From Streptomyces kanamyceticus (GTDB lineage: Bacteria; Actinomycetota; Actinomycetes; Streptomycetales; Streptomycetaceae), in NCBI RefSeq assembly GCF_008704495.1, contig NZ_CP023699.1, forward strand, positions 6,510,001 to 6,574,000: DNA of 64,000 bases, written 5' to 3'. A program made the position numbers and the translations under genes. The notes beneath the pieces were generated by a model, which had not been told where the DNA came from, ran no database searches, and saw nothing but the letters and a program-made list of their open reading frames with translations. The stretch's first letter is position 1; every line of letters begins with the position of its first letter. Of the stretch, positions 59,849-64,000 are shown in pieces.

Positions 59849-62739
59849 CGGTTGTCTCCTGTCCTCAAGTCGACGGCGGCCGTGCGCCGGGTGGTCCACC
59901 AGGCCTGGGCGAACGCCACCCCGGCGACGAGTACGACGATGCCCGCGGCGGGCAGCAGCAGGGACCAGGGGTCGGCCCGCAGGGTGACCTCGCCCAGGCC
60001 GGTGAGGCCGCCGTGCGCGGCGAGCGCGATGCGGCGCAGATCGAGTCCTTCCGCGAGCAGGCCGATCGCCGCCCACCCCGCGAGGACGCCGCCGACCGCG
60101 GCGAGCAGGGCCTGCGGCAGGGCTTCCAGGGCGAGCAGGCCGCGGCCCTGGCGGGCGCTCAGGCCCATGGTGCGCAGTCGGCCGAGCAGCATGCGGCGCC
60201 GGGGCGCGGACTGCAGCAGGGAGAGCAGTACGGCGAGGGCGGCGTATCCGGCGGCCGCGGCGACGGCGGCCGCGTAGACGTTCTCGGCGCCGGACTGCAG
60301 GGGCGAACTGGTCAGCGCCGCACGCGCGTCGGCACGCACCTGGACTTTGACGACACCGGCTTCCGCTTCGGCGCGGGCCTCCGCGTCGGTGTTGGTCTCC
60401 GCCTCGTCGGCACCAGCCTGCGCATCGGCGTCCGCCTCCGCCGCCGCCCTCGCTGCCGCGATCCCCTTCCGCGTGATGCCGTCACCCGTCGCGAGCAGCG
60501 CCGTGTCCTTGGCCTTGGGCAGGCCCGCACGGTCGATCAGGAGGAAGCTGCCGTGCGTGGGGAGCGCGGGGGTGGTCGTGCGGATGGGGCCGACCTTCGC
60601 GGTGAAGTCGCCGGAAGGGGTGCGGAAGGAGTGGGTGGCGGTGCCCAGGCGTCGGGCGACGTCGGGGGAGGCGACGGCGGGCAGCGGGGCGGAATCCGCC
60701 GGGCGCGCCGCGGTGAGGTCCATCTTCGTGACGCGGCCGAGGCCGGTGGCCGCGGTCAGTCGCGCGTACGTCTCCGGTTCCACCGCCACCAGCGGGACGG
60801 CCGAACCGTCGGGCAGCGTCAGGGTCCAGTCGATGTGCACGGCCGACACCTCGCGCACCCCGGAGGCCTTGCGGAGCTCGGCCGCGAGGGAGGCGGGCAG
60901 CGGCTTGCCGGTGCGTTCCACGCGGGCGTCCGCGCCCACCGTGAGGAGCGCCGTGCGGTCGCGGGCGTCGTGCACACCGGCAAGGACCGAACCGCCGAAG
61001 GCCGCCGTCGTCAGGGCGAGCAGCAGGCCGAGCAGCGGCAGGACATGGGCGGCGGAGGCCCGGCCCGCGCTCGCCATCGACAGGAAGCCGAGCGGGCCCC
61101 TGCGCCGCGCGAACGGGCGCGCGAGGAGACGCAGCGGCAGGGGATAGAGGCGTACGAGAACGAGCGCGGCGATGCAGCCGATGAGCACCGGGGCGGCGCT
61201 GACCAGCCAGTCCGCCGAGCCGACGGTCGAACCAGAACCAGTACCGGAAGAGGAACCAGCACCAGAACCGGCGCCGCCGCTTCCCGACGCGGGCGAGCCC
61301 CCGTCACCCGTCCCCCGCCTGCGCAACGTGACCACCGCCCCCACCGCGAGGACGAGCAGCACCAGTTCGGCCACCGTCCGGCGCCGCGAGGGGCGGGCCG
61401 TCAGGACGTCGTCGCGGCCCGCGTGCGCGCGCGGCCTGCGGTGCGCGACCGCGGCCCGCACCGGAAGGACCACACAGGCCAGCGCGCCCACCGCGGCCGC
61501 GGCCCAGAGCGAGGGCCCCACGCGCGCGTGCGGCACGGCCAGGACCGCGGCGAGCAGTCCGAGGCCCGCCGCGGGCACGGCCACCACGGAGGTCTCGGCG
61601 AGCAACCGGCCCGCGATGCCGCGCACGGAGCCGCCGCGCGAGCGCAGCAGCGCCAGTTCGTCCTGCCGACGCGCGGCGCTCAGCGCGCAGGTCATCAGGA
61701 GGACGACCGCCGCGACCCCGCCGACGCCGTACGCGGCCACGGCGACCACCGGCGTGACCGCGTCGCGCAGCCCCGCGTGCTCGTTGAGGACGTCGTCGAG
61801 GTCGCTGGAGACCTGGGCGCTCCTGTCCGTGAAGCCCCGCAGCCGGGTGAGCAGCGGGCCGCTCTCCAGCGACGCGATGCGCGCCTTGAGCGCGCTCATG
61901 TCGCGGGCGGTGAGGTCGCCGGACGCCGGAGCGACGCGCCAGTACCGCTGCGGGCTCTGGTCCACGGCGGGCAGGAAGCCGCCCGCCTCGGGCGCCAGGA
62001 GCAGCCCGGCGTGCCAGCGCCTCTGCTGCGGGGCGGGTCCTGGGGCGAGTTCCGTGACGGGGGCGGCGATGACGGAGTCGTACGCCCAGTAGCCGCCCGA
62101 GGGGCGCACGGGCTCGACGATGCCGGTGATCCGGACGGTGACGCGCGGGCCGTAGGTGGTCGGCAGGTGGACGGACGTGCCGACGCGCAGCTTCATCACG
62201 CGCGCGGTGTCCGCGGTCACGGCCGCTTCGACGCGGCGGCTGTTCGACGTGACGCCCTCGCCCCGGGGCAGCCGCCCCTCCCGCACGCGCGCGTGCCGGT
62301 CGAGTCCGGCCTGGGCGGCCAGCGTGAACTGCGGCGGGAGCGCGTCGAGCCGGGGCAGCCAACGGTCCAGGCCGCTCGGCGACCTGACGGTCCGCGCGCC
62401 GTACGTCGACTGGTCCCGGTCCACCCGGATCGGCGCGGGCACGGCCTTGAGCGTCTTCGCGTACCGCTCGCCCAGCGGACCGGGGTTCAGCGCCTCCTCG
62501 CGGTCGCGCCGGTCGGCCTCCAGACCCGGTGCGGGGGCGGTGAGTTCGATGCCGGTACGGGCGGCCCCCGCGTCGGCGACGGCGGTGCGGAGCGCGTCGT
62601 TCTCGTACGTCTCGACGGCGCGCGGGAAGAGCGCGGCGAGGAAGGCGGTCACGGCCACCAGCGCGGCGAGCGCGACCGCGGCGCCGGGAGCGGCGCGCAG
62701 CCGGGTGCGGACCCAGGGGGCAACGGCGGGTACGGGCAC
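59845..62739 (-). CDS. FtsX-type ABC permease (large)
   Basis: 964 residues from the ATG at 62739. Two FtsX-like halves, each with four membrane helices and a large external domain: helix 1 AVALAALVAVTAFLAALFPR, then an external domain of about 280 residues, then helices; the second external domain includes a low-complexity Ala/Asp/Glu repeat (TNTDAEARAEAEAGV) around residues 795-812. Helical pairs like ALSLLQSAPRRRMLLGRL-type coupling follow. Works with the upstream permease fragment and the downstream ATPase. Substrate not predictable. Confidence 0.82.
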   Translation of the reverse strand: MPVPAVAPWVRTRLRAAPGAAVALAALVAVTAFLAALFPRAVETYENDALRTAVADAGAARTGIELTAPAPGLEADRRDREEALNPGPLGERYAKTLKAVPAPIRVDRDQSTYGARTVRSPSGLDRWLPRLDALPPQFTLAAQAGLDRHARVREGRLPRGEGVTSNSRRVEAAVTADTARVMKLRVGTSVHLPTTYGPRVTVRITGIVEPVRPSGGYWAYDSVIAAPVTELAPGPAPQQRRWHAGLLLAPEAGGFLPAVDQSPQRYWRVAPASGDLTARDMSALKARIASLESGPLLTRLRGFTDRSAQVSSDLDDVLNEHAGLRDAVTPVVAVAAYGVGGVAAVVLLMTCALSAARRQDELALLRSRGGSVRGIAGRLLAETSVVAVPAAGLGLLAAVLAVPHARVGPSLWAAAAVGALACVVLPVRAAVAHRRPRAHAGRDDVLTARPSRRRTVAELVLLVLAVGAVVTLRRRGTGDGGSPASGSGGAGSGAGSSSGTGSGSTVGSADWLVSAAPVLIGCIAALVLVRLYPLPLRLLARPFARRRGPLGFLSMASAGRASAAHVLPLLGLLLALTTAAFGGSVLAGVHDARDRTALLTVGADARVERTGKPLPASLAAELRKASGVREVSAVHIDWTLTLPDGSAVPLVAVEPETYARLTAATGLGRVTKMDLTAARPADSAPLPAVASPDVARRLGTATHSFRTPSGDFTAKVGPIRTTTPALPTHGSFLLIDRAGLPKAKDTALLATGDGITRKGIAAARAAAEADADAQAGADEAETNTDAEARAEAEAGVVKVQVRADARAALTSSPLQSGAENVYAAAVAAAAGYAALAVLLSLLQSAPRRRMLLGRLRTMGLSARQGRGLLALEALPQALLAAVGGVLAGWAAIGLLAEGLDLRRIALAAHGGLTGLGEVTLRADPWSLLLPAAGIVVLVAGVAFAQAWWTTRRTAAVDLRTGDNR

Positions 62740-62789
62740 GTCAGTAGCCTTCTCGGGCGGTCAGGGGGCAGAGGGTGGGCGTCCGCATG

Positions 62790-64000
62790 TCAGTGGCCCC
62801 CTTCGTGGCGCAGGGACACCTTCGGGTCGCCGCGGCGCAGCGAGAGCGCCGCGATGATCAGGAGCGGCACCGCGGCGGTCGCGGCGAGCAGCAGGGCGAC
62901 GCGGCCCAGGGGGAGTTCCACCAGGACCGGTGGCACCGGCTGGGCCGCCTCGCCGGTGAGGACGATCAGGGGGATCACGGCGCGGGTCAGGACCGCGCCG
63001 AGGCCGAGGCCGACCAGGAGCGCGAGCCCGAGCAGGAAGCCCTGCTCGGCGGCGATGAGCCGGGCCAGTTGACGCCGTGGCGCGCCGAGCCCGCGCAGCA
63101 CCGCGAACTCCGCGGAGCGCTCGCGCAGCGACCCCGCCGCGCTCACCGCGAAGCCGACGGCGGCCAGCGCCGCGGCGGCCGCGGCCACCGCGAGCAGCGC
63201 GGCCTGCGGTCCCGCGCCGAGCGGGTCGTCGCGCAGCTGGGCGGCGATCTCGTCGCGCACCAGGACCTGTTCGGGGTCGATGTCGGGGCGGGAGCGCAGC
63301 GCGGCGGCCGCCTGCGCCGCCTCGCCGTCGCCGGTGGTGAGCCACCACTCCGAAGGGGCCAGCGGCTTGGCGCCGTCCTTGGCGAGGCGGGCGTCGAGGG
63401 TCGGCAGGTCGAGCAGGATGCCGCCCCCACCGGGTCCCGAGGCGCCCTCGGGCGCGCCCGCCGTGGGCAGTTCGGGCACCGCGTCGGAGATGCGCACCGG
63501 GACCTTCCTGCTCCCCGCGGGCACCTCGATCCGGTCCCCGACCCGGGAGCCGCTCGCGTCGAGGAAGGCGTCGGTGACCACGGCGCGCGGCTCCGCGGCC
63601 GCCTTCGTCGGCTCCCGGTCAGGTGCGAGCGCCGCGGTGATCGTGGCGCCGTTCCCGAGGTCGTCGCGGGTCAGCAGGCCGGGCACGGCCTTCGCGGTGT
63701 CCAGGGCGAGCACCGTCGCCTGCCGGTCGTCCGACAGGCTCATCGTGTCGCGGACGGCGGGCGCGGCCGCGCGCACCCCGGGCAACGCGCCGAACACCCC
63801 GGCCTGTTCGCCGTCGGCCACCCGGCTGCCGAGCACCCGGATCTGGGCGCCCGCGCGGAAGTCCGCCTGGTCCTCCTGCGACCGGTCCCAGGACGCGCCC
63901 TGGCCGACCGCCAGCATGCCCATCGCCACGGAGAGCACCAGGAGCAGCACGGGTCCCGCGCCGCGCAGCGGCCGCCTGCTGAGCTGCCACCCCGCGAGCG
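62790..64000 (-). CDS. FtsX-type ABC permease, N-terminus outside window
   Basis: The frame is open to the right edge, so the start is not visible: upstream residues WQLSRRPLRGAGP join VLLLVLSVAMGMLAVGQGAS, the start of an FtsX half after a membrane helix. It continues with an external domain (KVPVRISDAVPELPTAGAPEG), then three helices (AVGFAVSAAGSLRERSAEFA, LGLALLVGLGLGAVLTRAV, LLAATAAVPLLIIAALSLRR). The visible part is 403 residues and looks like the second half of a two-FtsX protein similar to its neighbour. Last 50 bp before the next gene hold no signal. Confidence 0.78.
   Translation of the reverse strand, partial: LAGWQLSRRPLRGAGPVLLLVLSVAMGMLAVGQGASWDRSQEDQADFRAGAQIRVLGSRVADGEQAGVFGALPGVRAAAPAVRDTMSLSDDRQATVLALDTAKAVPGLLTRDDLGNGATITAALAPDREPTKAAAEPRAVVTDAFLDASGSRVGDRIEVPAGSRKVPVRISDAVPELPTAGAPEGASGPGGGGILLDLPTLDARLAKDGAKPLAPSEWWLTTGDGEAAQAAAALRSRPDIDPEQVLVRDEIAAQLRDDPLGAGPQAALLAVAAAAAALAAVGFAVSAAGSLRERSAEFAVLRGLGAPRRQLARLIAAEQGFLLGLALLVGLGLGAVLTRAVIPLIVLTGEAAQPVPPVLVELPLGRVALLLAATAAVPLLIIAALSLRRGDPKVSLRHEGGH

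Noticed and set aside
60013..63072. A 1019-codon plus-strand frame over the ABC permease genes
   Set aside because: Arg/Gly-rich shadow with no domain; the minus strand has FtsX helices.

Overview
The window is high-GC actinobacterial DNA and almost certainly from a Streptomyces chromosome. It carries rodlins and chaplins (the proteins of the aerial hypha and spore coat), a MelC1/MelC2-type tyrosinase pair, a class-E sortase substrate, an SsbB-type single-strand binding protein and a sporulation dynamin pair. Many genes start with GTG or TTG, and polycistronic genes are often joined by ATGA or GTGA overlaps. The gene order rdlB-rdlA-chaplin ... chaplin ... melD1-melD2-chaplin, with ssbB further right, matches my recollection of the S. 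coelicolor SCO2719-to-SCO2683 stretch read in descending order. This is core-region DNA rather than an acquired island; I see no IS element, prophage or CRISPR array.

Layout. 0-3.7 kb: the end of a VWA protein and five small secreted proteins, three of them one paralogous family. 3.9-7.6 kb: three rodlins, an LCP-family protein and a short chaplin. 7.9-22.5 kb: a flavoprotein and ATP-grasp pair, a divergent secreted GH26-like hydrolase, and a long leftward operon for an extracellular polysaccharide (glycosyltransferases, initiating sugar-phosphate transferase, O-antigen-ligase-like polymerase, MurJ/Wzx flippase, deacetylase, Wzz-like protein, FemAB/CelD-like acyltransferase) headed by a secreted beta-rich protein. 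22.8-29.7 kb: three more chaplins, one without cysteine, mixed with small secreted proteins, a VKOR disulfide-forming membrane protein and the tyrosinase with its copper chaperone.

29.8-44 kb: general metabolism and envelope genes: two GT-C-like membrane proteins, an SCP2 protein facing a TetR regulator, a long-chain acyl-CoA ligase, a cytochrome-b561/molybdopterin fusion, a methyltransferase-DUF2064-GT2 operon, a two-component system and an NAD-dependent epimerase. 44-48.6 kb: a STAND/NLR-like NTPase and a GT-B-like protein. Then tRNA-Arg(TCT), dynA-dynB-ssbB, a thioester-domain LAETG surface protein, ettA, a thioesterase, and a leftward ABC exporter operon cut by the right edge.

Functionally, 3.9-29.7 kb reads as one surface-differentiation district: amyloid and rodlet proteins, an exopolysaccharide, a pigment oxidase and an enzyme able to make chaplin disulfides. 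Several of its genes have upstream hexamer pairs 16-17 bp apart that resemble the sigma-BldN promoter as I remember it (CGTAAC-N16-CGTTGA). Between the two divergent rodlins this pair forms a perfect inverted repeat that can be read as a promoter in both directions.
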